Shown here: positions 57,240 to 64,000 of the stretch, one piece after another
Layout: every line of letters begins with the position of its first letter
How positions within the stretch are numbered: the first letter of the stretch is position 1
Translations under genes and position numbers: made by a program
The notes under the pieces: generated by a model
Told to the model about the DNA's origin: nothing
Seen by the model: the letters and a program-made list of their open reading frames with translations, nothing else
Database searches by the model: none
From: CAVVAE01 sp963746185
GTDB taxonomy: Bacteria > Actinomycetota > Actinomycetes > Propionibacteriales > Nocardioidaceae
Length of the DNA stretch: 64,000 bases
Assembly: GCA_963746185.1 (NCBI GenBank)
Contig: CAVVAE010000001.1
Span: forward strand, 124,001 to 188,000
Direction of reading: 5' to 3'

Positions 57240-58048
57240 CAGGTCGCGCCGGGGTGGGAGTCGCGGGGACGCGACGTGTCGGACGAGGAAGAGTCGTCGT
57301 CGATCGTGCTGTGCTTGCGGATGAACTCCGTGGACTCGCCGAAGATGCTCTCGGCGTCGTTGTCGAGGGTGGCCACGTGGTAGCTGTTGTCGAGCACGCG
57401 CTCGGTGACGTCGCGCGACGAGACCCGCTGCAAGACGAGCTGTGACGACAACGGCTCGACGACGTGGTCCTCGACCGAGCGGAAGACCACGACAGGTGCT
57501 GTCACCTTGGGCAGATCGTCGCGCGTCAGCCGCCACATGGTGCGGAGCGAATCGAGCGCCTTGAGCGGAGTGCGTTTGTAGCCGAACTCGTCGACTCCTG
57601 GTTTCTTGATGTCGTTGCCGATGCCGCTGACCGACGGGACGACGCGCTTGAGGATCGGGACGGCGATCAGCTGTTTGTTGACACTCGCCACGGAGGGGTT
57701 GACCAGCAACAGACCAGCGACGTCGTCGGGCCGGTCGGCCGCGAGTCGAAGAGCGAGACAACCACCCATTGACAGGCCGGCCACGAAGACCTCGGAACAG
57801 GACGCCCGCAGGTCATCGAGCGCGCAAGAAGCTTCGGCGTACCAGTCGGTCCAGACCGTCTTGTTGAGCTCTTGCCACTTCGTACCGTGACCTGGCAGTC
57901 GAGGAACGTCCACCGTGAAGCCTTCGCGCGCCAGGTGCTTGGCCCACGGCGTCATCGAGGCAGGTGACCCGGTGAATCCGTGGATGAGGAGCACGCCCGT
58001 GCGCCCACCGTCGGCGTGGAACGGCTCAGCGGGAGGCAAGACCGACAC
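57239..58048 (-). CDS. Alpha/beta-hydrolase, carboxylesterase/monoglyceride-lipase type
   Basis: 269-aa serine hydrolase: oxyanion motif GVLLIHGFTGSPASM, nucleophile elbow G91-L-S93-M-G-G, acid Asp in VVVFRSVEDHVVEP and His in NSYHVATLDND, as in Est30-type carboxylesterases. Thirty Ser/Asp-rich residues are added at the C-terminus. GTG 58048 follows AGGAG by 6 nt. Translationally coupled to the downstream membrane protein. Substrate likely a short to medium acyl ester; near plsC, a lipid role is possible but unproven. Confidence 0.9.
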   Translation of the reverse strand: MSVLPPAEPFHADGGRTGVLLIHGFTGSPASMTPWAKHLAREGFTVDVPRLPGHGTKWQELNKTVWTDWYAEASCALDDLRASCSEVFVAGLSMGGCLALRLAADRPDDVAGLLLVNPSVASVNKQLIAVPILKRVVPSVSGIGNDIKKPGVDEFGYKRTPLKALDSLRTMWRLTRDDLPKVTAPVVVFRSVEDHVVEPLSSQLVLQRVSSRDVTERVLDNSYHVATLDNDAESIFGESTEFIRKHSTIDDDSSSSDTSRPRDSHPGAT

Positions 58049-58226
58049 GGGTTCTCCTGGACGGGCATGGTTGCTCGGGTGTTTGACCTCATGGTGTCAC
58101 GCCCGGCGATGGTTTTCGAGGGGTTCAGTACGTCGTCATGTCGGCGTCGACCGCGGGGTGGGATCGGCGTGTGACCGCGCGTGGCCGGCATCGTGAGGGC
58201 CGCGTGTCGTACCGCCTGAGGGGTCG

Positions 58227-58255
58227 TTGCTTGTGGGTGGTGCTGACCTTAGGGT
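58227..58255 (+). promoter_or_regulatory. Candidate promoter of the PlsC gene
   Basis: TTGCTT (58227-58232), 17 nt, TAGGGT (58250-58255), about 26 bp before the TTG start, with AGGAGG (58268-58273) between. Spacing and boxes fit a sigma-70-type actinobacterial promoter. Confidence 0.5.
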
Positions 58256-58281
58256 GAGCACGACCATAGGAGGTCGAGGCG

Positions 58282-59061
58282 TTGTTCTACTGGATGCTCA
58301 AGTGGGTCCTTCTGGGTCCGCTCCTCAAGACGATCTTTCGGCCATGGGCCGAGGGGACCGAGCATGTTCCCGAACAGGGCGCCGCGATCTTGGCCAGCAA
58401 CCACCTTTCCTACAGCGACTGGCTGTTCATGCCGTTGACGATCCCGCGACGGGTGACGTTCGTCGCGAAGGCCGAGTACTTCACCAAGCCGGGCCTCAAG
58501 GGATGGCTGCAGAAGACGTTTTTCTCCGGCGCCGGACAGGTGCCCATCGACCGATCGAGCGGCACTGCGGCTGCCGGCGCGATCGCGAGCGGCCTCAAGA
58601 TCTTGGCCGAAGGTGACCTTTTCGGGATCTACCCCGAAGGCACCCGTTCCCACGACGGCCGGCTCTACCGTGGCAAGACCGGCGTCGCCCGGATGGCGCT
58701 GGAAGCCAAGGTGCCGGTCATCCCGCTAGCCGTGATCGGCACGAATGTGGTGGCGCCTCCGGGCAAGGTCTTCGGCCGGTTCGCCCGACCTGGCGTGCGG
58801 TTCGGCAAGCCGCTGGACTTCTCCCGCTACGAGGGTCTCGAGGACGATCGCTTCGTGCTGCGCTCAATCACCGACGAGATCATGTACGAGATCATGGAGC
58901 TCTCCGGTCAGGAGTACGTCGACGTGTACGCCGACAAGGCCAAGGAAGAGGCCCAGCGCGAGGCCAGGGAAGCCCGGGCCGGGGCGCGGGCGGAAGCCAA
59001 GGCCAAGGCGCAAGCCGAGGCGGAGGCCAAGGCGTCGCAGGAATCCTCACCGAACAGCTGA
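58282..59061 (+). CDS. 1-acyl-sn-glycerol-3-phosphate acyltransferase (PlsC family)
   Basis: 259-aa phospholipid acyltransferase. Catalytic N40-H41-L-S-Y-S-D46 (NHx4D), substrate-binding E119-G-T-R (YPEGTRS), and VPVIPLAVIGTN are present. Residues about 1-20 are hydrophobic and membrane-associated. The last ~45 residues are an Ala/Glu/Lys/Arg-rich helix (AKEEAQREAREARAGARAEA), typical of actinobacterial members. TTG start with AGGAGG 8 nt upstream. Position before the DAHP synthase gene matches Rv2182c as I recall it. Confidence 0.92.
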   Translation: MFYWMLKWVLLGPLLKTIFRPWAEGTEHVPEQGAAILASNHLSYSDWLFMPLTIPRRVTFVAKAEYFTKPGLKGWLQKTFFSGAGQVPIDRSSGTAAAGAIASGLKILAEGDLFGIYPEGTRSHDGRLYRGKTGVARMALEAKVPVIPLAVIGTNVVAPPGKVFGRFARPGVRFGKPLDFSRYEGLEDDRFVLRSITDEIMYEIMELSGQEYVDVYADKAKEEAQREAREARAGARAEAKAKAQAEAEAKASQESSPNS

Positions 59062-59101
59062 AGCGCCGTGACCTCGCTGTGCGCCGGCGCACGTATGCGG
59101 A

Positions 59102-59557
59102 TCAGCTCTGGTGCCGGGAGTACTCCTCGAGAAAGCGGTGCTGGCTCGACGACTCCACGCTGCCTGGACGTCGCTGCCGCAGCAGAGCAAGAGCTTCGTC
59201 GACCGTCATACCGGTGGAGATGAGATAGGCCGCGAGCATCGTGCCGGTGCGACCGATTCCGGCACCGCAGTGCACCGCCACCTGACCACCACGGCTGAGG
59301 TGTTGGTCGACGTACGCCACGAACTGGTCGGCCTGCGCGATCGTCGGCGGTTCGAAATCGGTGACGGCGAGGTGGAGCTGGTCGAGCCCGGCCTCGGCAG
59401 CCGCGCCCGGCGGCAAGCCTGAGGTGTCGAGGGAGACCACTGCCGTGATGCCGTGCTCACGCAATTCGCGCAAGCCGTCGGTCACGTCGCCGGCGTACGC
59501 GGGATGCGCGAGCCCGGCGAGCTTGCCGTCGAGGACGTAGCCGAAGTTACGCAGCAT
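59102..59557 (-). CDS. Dual-specificity/tyrosine phosphatase-family protein
   Basis: 151-aa protein with the cysteine-phosphatase P-loop H96-C97-G-A-G-I-G-R103-T-G and a candidate general-acid Asp67 (VTDFEPP), followed by MTVDEALALLRQRRPG. Small dual-specificity phosphatases of this kind act on phosphoproteins or phosphoinositol/RNA substrates; the target is unknown. The ATG overlaps the stop of the upstream hydrolase by one base (TAATG). Confidence 0.88.
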   Translation of the reverse strand: MLRNFGYVLDGKLAGLAHPAYAGDVTDGLRELREHGITAVVSLDTSGLPPGAAAEAGLDQLHLAVTDFEPPTIAQADQFVAYVDQHLSRGGQVAVHCGAGIGRTGTMLAAYLISTGMTVDEALALLRQRRPGSVESSSQHRFLEEYSRHQS

Positions 59558-60162
59558 TAACTGCCGTCCAGCCGGGTCAAGAACTCCTCAACAGCGCGAG
59601 CAATCTCCAGGTGCACCTCGACTGTTCGTACGGCGTTGTCCGGCACATGGACGAAGTGGGTGGCATCGGCGAAGTCGACCACCTCACCACCGAGCTCGCG
59701 TGCTCGCGGTGCGTCCCACGCAGGGTCGGCCAGTCCTCCGACGAGCAGCTGACGTGCACCTGCGGTTGCGTTGCGCGCGATGGCGTCGATCGATGTCTGC
59801 TGATGGAACAGGGGAGTGAACCAGACGGCGTCCAAGCCAAGTTCTGCCACGGTCGGGGACGCCAGCGTGCCGAGCGACTTGGCCATGACCAGCCTGGCGC
59901 GCGCTTGCGTCTCCGCCTCGAGCGCCGCACGTGCTTGGTCGCAGACCCAGGTCGACAGCGCGTCATCGCTGAGGTCATCGTCGGGCTTGTCCCACCACAC
60001 TTGCTGAACCGTCCAACCATGCTGGACCAGCGCTTGTCGACCGAACTCGAGAAGCGGGTGGCTGGGGGCGTAACCGGCGCCGGGCAGGATCACCGCGACG
60101 CGATCAGACGGTCCGGACGTCGGATCCCAGCGCGTCGGCATACCTCCGAATGGTTGGCTCAT
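59557..60162 (-). CDS. Alpha/beta-hydrolase-like protein
   Basis: 201-aa small hydrolase-fold protein: VAVILPGAGYAPSHPLLEFGRQAL at the first strand, a nucleophile region LVMAKSLGTLASPTV (K-S-L-G, Ser in place of the usual G-x-S-x-G), a later Asp (VGGLADPAWDAP) and a C-terminal His (ADATHFVHVPDN). ATG 60162 with AGGGTG upstream; GTG 60171 is an alternative. Co-translated with the phosphatase gene. Substrate unknown. Confidence 0.75.
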   Translation of the reverse strand: MSQPFGGMPTRWDPTSGPSDRVAVILPGAGYAPSHPLLEFGRQALVQHGWTVQQVWWDKPDDDLSDDALSTWVCDQARAALEAETQARARLVMAKSLGTLASPTVAELGLDAVWFTPLFHQQTSIDAIARNATAGARQLLVGGLADPAWDAPRARELGGEVVDFADATHFVHVPDNAVRTVEVHLEIARAVEEFLTRLDGS

Positions 60163-60386
60163 GCGATTCACCCTGCCAGATCAGCGACGCTGTCGGAGTT
60201 GCCAGGAGATGAGGTCCTGCTGCAGCCTCGGTCTGACATGAGCGGCGGCCGAGCTGCTCATGATGTGGACGGATGCGTGGCCCGAGACCTTCACGCTTCC
60301 AGGCGTCGCTAGGTTAGTTGACCTAGCAATCACGGCTGCTGAGCCAACGTCGGCGAATCGTCGAGTCAACGCGAAGGGGTGCGCGC

Positions 60387-61412
60387 ATGCGCGTCGGAGT
60401 ACTGACCGGTGGCGGGGACTGTCCCGGTCTCAACGCTGTTATCCGAGCTGTCGTTCGCAAGGGCGTCGCGGAGTTCGACTACGACTTCGTCGGCTACCGC
60501 GATGGTTGGCGCGGACCGCTGGAGAACATCACCACTGAGCTGGGTATCCCGCAGGTGCGAGGCATCCTGCCGCGTGGTGGGACCATCCTCGGTTCGTCTC
60601 GGACCAACCCGTTCTCGGTCGAGGGCGGGGTCGAGAAGATCCGCAGCAACCTCGAGGCGGCCGACGTCGACGCGCTAGTGGCGATCGGTGGCGAGGACAC
60701 CCTCGGTGTCGCGACGAAACTCTCCGATGTCGGCGTCAACGTCGTCGGCGTACCCAAGACGATCGACAACGACCTGTCAGGCACGGACTTCACGTTCGGG
60801 TTCGACACGGCGGTCAACATCGCGACCGAGGCCATCGACCGCCTGCACACCACGGCCGAGTCGCATCATCGCGTCCTCGTCGTCGAGGTGATGGGCCGCA
60901 ACGCGGGGTGGATCGCTCTCCACTCCGGCATCGCAGGTGGAGCGAACATCATTTTGATCCCCGAGAAGCCTTTCGACATCGAAAACGTCTGCAAGCTGGT
61001 CGAGCGGCGGTTTGAGCTGCAGTACGCACCGATCATCGTTGTCGCCGAAGGCTCTGTGCCGGCCGAGGGGACGATGGAGACCATCAGCACCGATCTCGAT
61101 GAGTTCGGGCACGTGCGGTACGGCGGCATCGGCGATCGACTCGCCCGCGAGATCGAGTCGCGCACCGGCAAGGAGGCTCGCGCCGTCACCCTCGGCCACA
61201 TCCAGCGAGGGGGTACGCCGACCGCGTTCGACCGGTGGTTGGCGACCCGGTTCGGACTGCACGCCATCCAGGCAGTGCAGGACGGCGACTTCGGCAAGAT
61301 GGTCGCGCTCCGGGGCACCGAGATCGTCCGGGTCGACCTGATCGAGGGTACGGGTGAGCTCAAGACCGTCACCCCCGATCTCTATGCCGAGGCTGAGGTG
61401 CTCTTCGGCTGA
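60387..61412 (+). CDS. pfkA: 6-phosphofructokinase, predicted pyrophosphate-dependent
   Basis: 341-aa group III phosphofructokinase converting fructose-6-phosphate to fructose-1,6-bisphosphate. MRVGVLTGGGDCPGLNAVIR starts the fold; the phosphoryl-donor loop is G101-G-E-D104-T and the substrate loop is P123-K124-T-I-D-N-D with the catalytic Asp. Asp104 and Lys124 replace the Gly104/Gly124 of E. coli PfkA; in the Amycolatopsis enzyme this pair goes with PPi as donor. EVMGRNAGWIA and HIQRGGTPTAFDR complete the active site. Stand-alone gene with ~215 bp upstream. Confidence 0.93.
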   Translation: MRVGVLTGGGDCPGLNAVIRAVVRKGVAEFDYDFVGYRDGWRGPLENITTELGIPQVRGILPRGGTILGSSRTNPFSVEGGVEKIRSNLEAADVDALVAIGGEDTLGVATKLSDVGVNVVGVPKTIDNDLSGTDFTFGFDTAVNIATEAIDRLHTTAESHHRVLVVEVMGRNAGWIALHSGIAGGANIILIPEKPFDIENVCKLVERRFELQYAPIIVVAEGSVPAEGTMETISTDLDEFGHVRYGGIGDRLAREIESRTGKEARAVTLGHIQRGGTPTAFDRWLATRFGLHAIQAVQDGDFGKMVALRGTEIVRVDLIEGTGELKTVTPDLYAEAEVLFG

Positions 61413-61469
61413 GCCGGGGCGGAACGGGTCGGCAACCGGACGCCCGCCGCTGCAACGAAGGCGTGCCTC

Positions 61470-61475
61470 TACGCT
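61470..61475 (+). promoter_or_regulatory. Putative -10 box (TACGCT) of a leaderless promoter
   Basis: TACGCT ends 6 nt before the GTG at 61482, the spacing expected for a transcript starting at the start codon. No Shine-Dalgarno precedes the GTG. Confidence 0.4.
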
Positions 61476-61481
61476 GGACCC

Positions 61482-62822
61482 GTGACCATCCCCACCCTCG
61501 AGCAGCTGTATGGCTACGGAGCCGCCCAGCAGCCGGCCTGGCCAGACCAGGGCGCTGTCGACGAAGCCGTGGCGACGCTGCGCTTGATGCCGCCGCTCGT
61601 TTTTGCCGGTGAGTGCGATGACCTGACGTCGCATCTCGCCGACGTGGCGGCCGGCCGTGCTTTTCTGCTGCAGGGTGGTGACTGCGCCGAGACCTTCGCG
61701 GGCGTCACGGCTGAGAACGTCCGCGCCAAGCTGCAAGTGCTGCTCCAGATGGCGGTCGTGCTGACGTACGCCGCTTCTGTCCCGGTCGTCAAGCTCGGCC
61801 GGATCGCCGGTCAGTACGCCAAGCCGCGTACCAACGACATCGAGGTGCGGGAGGGTGTCGCACTGCCGGCGTACCGCGGCGACGCCGTCAACGGCTACGC
61901 CTTCACGGCCGAGAGCCGGATTCCCGACCCGAAGCGGCTGGTGCAGGTCTACAACTCGTCGGCGGCGACCCTCAACCTGTGCCGGGCCTTCCTGCAAGGT
62001 GGGTACGCCGACCTGCGCCAGATGCATGCGTGGAACACCGACTTCGTCCGCACGAGCCCAGTGGGCGCCGTCTACGAGAAGATGGCCGGCGACATCGATC
62101 GTGCGCTGGACTTCATGAAGGCGATCGGCGCGGAGTCTGAGGAGCTGCACCGGGTCGCCTTCCACTCCAGTCACGAGGCGCTGATCCTCGAGTACGAACA
62201 CGCGCTGACCCGGATCGACTCGCGCACTGGCCTGCCGTACGACGTCTCGGGCCACTTCCTCTGGGTCGGCGAACGAACCCGGCAGCTCGACGGTGCTCAT
62301 GTGGAGTTCTTGTCGCGGGTGCGCAACCCGATCGGCGTCAAGCTCGGACCCACGACCACGACTGACCAGGCAGTCGCGCTCGCTGAGAAGCTGAATCCCG
62401 GCAACGAGGCCGGGCGGCTGACGTTCATCACGCGGATGGGCGCGAGCAAGGTCCGCGACATGTTGCCCAACTTGGTCGAGAAGGTGACGGCATCGGGAGT
62501 CACCGTGGGATGGGTCTGCGATCCGATGCACGGCAATACGTTCGAGACGTCGACCGGCTACAAGACCCGAAACTTCGACGACGTGATCGACGAGGTGCGT
62601 GGCTTCTTCGAGGTGCACCACGGACTCGGCACGTGGCCCGGCGGACTTCACGTGGAGCTGACTGGCGGCGATGTCACCGAATGCCTGGGTGGGGGAGAAG
62701 ACATCGTCGAAGCCGGGCTCACCCATCGGTATGAGTCGGTCTGCGATCCCCGGTTGAACCGCACCCAGTCCCTCGAGCTCGCGTTCCTCGTGGCCGAGAT
62801 GTTGCGGGCCAGCCGCGACTGA
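61482..62822 (+). CDS. aroG: Class II 3-deoxy-7-phosphoheptulonate (DAHP) synthase
   Basis: 446-aa first enzyme of the shikimate pathway, condensing PEP with erythrose-4-phosphate. Class II signatures: GRAFLLQGGDCAETFAGVT (metal Cys), VVKLGRIAGQYAKPRTND, HLGTDFVRTSP-like HAWNTDFVRTSPVG, and GWVCDPMHGNTFET with metal His. Length fits the class; mycobacterial enzymes of this class are feedback-inhibited by aromatic amino acids. GTG 61482 appears leaderless. A threonine aldolase gene follows 33 bp downstream. Confidence 0.96.
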   Translation: MTIPTLEQLYGYGAAQQPAWPDQGAVDEAVATLRLMPPLVFAGECDDLTSHLADVAAGRAFLLQGGDCAETFAGVTAENVRAKLQVLLQMAVVLTYAASVPVVKLGRIAGQYAKPRTNDIEVREGVALPAYRGDAVNGYAFTAESRIPDPKRLVQVYNSSAATLNLCRAFLQGGYADLRQMHAWNTDFVRTSPVGAVYEKMAGDIDRALDFMKAIGAESEELHRVAFHSSHEALILEYEHALTRIDSRTGLPYDVSGHFLWVGERTRQLDGAHVEFLSRVRNPIGVKLGPTTTTDQAVALAEKLNPGNEAGRLTFITRMGASKVRDMLPNLVEKVTASGVTVGWVCDPMHGNTFETSTGYKTRNFDDVIDEVRGFFEVHHGLGTWPGGLHVELTGGDVTECLGGGEDIVEAGLTHRYESVCDPRLNRTQSLELAFLVAEMLRASRD

Positions 62823-62855
62823 CGTGCCCCGGCCGTCGTACAGGAGAATCAGCGG

Positions 62856-63854
62856 ATGATTGACCTTCGTAGTGACACCGTGACGAGCCCGACCGACGCC
62901 ATGCGCGCAGCGATGGTGTCAGCCGAGGTCGGAGACGACGTGTACGGCGAAGACCCGACGGTGCGGCATCTCGAAGAACGGGTCGCCGACATGTTCGGCT
63001 TTGAAGCTGCTCTCTTTACCGTGACCGGGTCGCTGGCGAACCTATTGGCGGTGCGCGGGCTTGTCGGTGTCGGCACTGAGGTGCTGTGCGAGTCGTCTGC
63101 TCACCTCGCCCGGGCTGAGCTCGGGGCGCACGGAGCTGTGACCGGGCTGACGATGCGCACCTGGACAGACCCTCGTGGGTACGTCGATCTTGACGCCATC
63201 GAGGCGATGATCGCCCCCGACCTCGGGCCGTTCTTCGTCACGACGGCGGCGGTGTCGGTCGAGAACACGCACAACTTCGCGGGTGGGCGCATCCAACCGC
63301 GCGATCGGTTGACCGGTTTGCGAGCACTCGCGGATCGTCACGGGATTGCCGTGCACCTCGACGGCGCGCGCATCTGGAACGCGCATGTCGCGACTGGCGT
63401 CGATTTCCGAGAACTCGCGGCCAACGTCGACACCCTCTCGGTGTGCCTCTCCAAAGGCTTGGGGGCGCCGATCGGTTCGTTGATGATGGCGTCGGCCGAT
63501 CAGGTCGCCGAGGCCCGGATCTGGCGCAAGCGGCTCGGTGGCGGGTGGCGTCAGGCTGGCGTGCTCGCGGCGGCGGGGCTTCACGCACTCGACCATCACA
63601 TCGACCGGCTCGTCGACGACCACGAGAACGCCCGGGTGATTGCCGAGGCAGCGGGAGTCGACCCTGCCGAGGTCGACACCAACATTGTGGTCATCCCGGT
63701 CGACGATGCACCGGCGATCGTGGCCCAGTGCCGAGAGGAGGGCGTGCTCGTCGGCGCGGTCGGCCCGCACGTCGTACGAGCCGTGACGCACCTCGACATC
63801 TCCGCGCAGGACGCCAAGACCGCTGCCGCCGTCCTCACCACCTGCCTCCCCTGA
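62856..63854 (+). CDS. Low-specificity L-threonine aldolase family (PLP-dependent)
   Basis: 332-aa fold-type I enzyme that would cleave L-threonine/allo-threonine to glycine and acetaldehyde. MIDLRSDTVTSPTDAMRAAM and GDDVYGEDPTVRHLEE are the family N-terminus; VHLDGARIWNA contains the PLP-ring Asp, and the Schiff-base Lys is K200 (CLSKGLGAP). GGAG at about 12 nt before the ATG. The 68-bp inverted-repeat element begins 13 bases after its stop. Confidence 0.93.
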   Translation: MIDLRSDTVTSPTDAMRAAMVSAEVGDDVYGEDPTVRHLEERVADMFGFEAALFTVTGSLANLLAVRGLVGVGTEVLCESSAHLARAELGAHGAVTGLTMRTWTDPRGYVDLDAIEAMIAPDLGPFFVTTAAVSVENTHNFAGGRIQPRDRLTGLRALADRHGIAVHLDGARIWNAHVATGVDFRELAANVDTLSVCLSKGLGAPIGSLMMASADQVAEARIWRKRLGGGWRQAGVLAAAGLHALDHHIDRLVDDHENARVIAEAAGVDPAEVDTNIVVIPVDDAPAIVAQCREEGVLVGAVGPHVVRAVTHLDISAQDAKTAAAVLTTCLP

Positions 63855-63866
63855 CCCCCTCGCGGG

Positions 63867-63934
63867 GTTTGCCTTGTTAACAAGCCAAACGGCTTGTTAA
63901 CAAGGCAAACCTGCCTTGCAGACTGTGGGTTTGC
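63867..63934. repeat. Dispersed intergenic inverted-repeat element, copy 2
   Basis: Arms GTTTGCCTTGTTAACAAG (63867-63884) and its exact reverse complement (63893-63910), perfect over 18 bp; the loop CCAAACGG can extend the stem by two pairs. Followed by the conserved tail with a third TGCCTTG half-site. Both arms contain TTGTTAACAA, itself palindromic. About 6 of 68 positions differ from copy 1 (6743-6810); a further TCCACGGGG follows both copies, after a 10-nt insertion in copy 1. Remainder of the window (63935-64000) shows no gene. Confidence 0.92.
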
Positions 63935-64000
63935 CTCCACGGGGCGGTGATGTCCCAGTCCGTGGACGTCGCAGACACTGACGGCGCGGCAGTACGACGG

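Noticed and set aside
60777..62726. 649-codon open frame on the minus strand across pfkA and aroG
   Set aside because: Antisense to two strongly supported enzymes, no recognisable domain, composition typical of a mirrored high-GC frame.

Overview
The window is 64 kb of high-GC chromosomal DNA from an actinobacterium, probably of the Nocardioidaceae (Nocardioides/Aeromicrobium-like; this is inferred, there is no rRNA gene to test it). The pointers are the actinobacterial bc1-aa3 gene order (qcrB-qcrA-diheme qcrC-ctaE), a PimB-type mannosyltransferase, a mycothiol-dependent-enzyme-family protein, many GTG/TTG starts, and several starts that look leaderless (TANNNT box 6-7 nt before the start codon).

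Backbone. The core genes occur in the order I remember for Mycobacterium tuberculosis Rv2196-Rv2178c: qcrB/A/C and ctaE (1-4245), trpD (5681-6733), the DEDDh-GIY-YIG nuclease (7531-9369), NlpC/P60 hydrolase (16923-17996), pimB (20686-21726), fadD15-like acyl-CoA ligase (31427-33214), SRPBCC proteins and an ArsA-like ATPase (35101-37302), PlsC acyltransferase (58282-59061) and class II DAHP synthase (61482-62822). Between these lie blocks that look like lineage-specific additions.

Accessory blocks. (1) 9475-13786: methyltransferase, two GT2 glycosyltransferases, a DUF2142 membrane protein and a DUF2304 protein, in two convergent units: a small glycan or glycolipid locus. (2) 21754-31099: a tad/Flp pilus locus with two Flp pilins, an embedded NarL-type two-component system, tadC, a VWA-TadB fusion, the CpaF/TadA ATPase, CpaE/TadZ and CpaB. 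The TadV prepilin peptidase and TadE/F minor pilins are not in the window. (3) 39717-55060: a complete myo-inositol catabolic cluster with a divergent GntR regulator, the catabolic enzymes, an ABC importer and three Gfo/Idh/MocA dehydrogenases. A perfect match to the Corynebacterium IolR consensus lies in the divergent promoter.

Other content: tandem ROK sugar kinases next to the inositol cluster; an alpha-helical NYN-domain protein coupled to a zinc ribbon; two successive membrane-linked metallopeptidase genes; a TIGR00300-family (ornithine cyclodeaminase-like) gene; and a phosphofructokinase whose residues 104 and 124 predict pyrophosphate use.

The signals least explained by known genes are: a repeated 68-bp AT-rich element with 18-bp inverted arms just 3' of trpD and of the threonine aldolase gene, 57 kb apart; a 24-bp-phased array of GTCAGG/CCTGAC sites upstream of a ClpX-type zinc finger + helix-turn-helix protein; and a perfect 19-bp hairpin between the two pilin genes. 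I saw no tRNA, rRNA, insertion sequence, prophage or CRISPR array.
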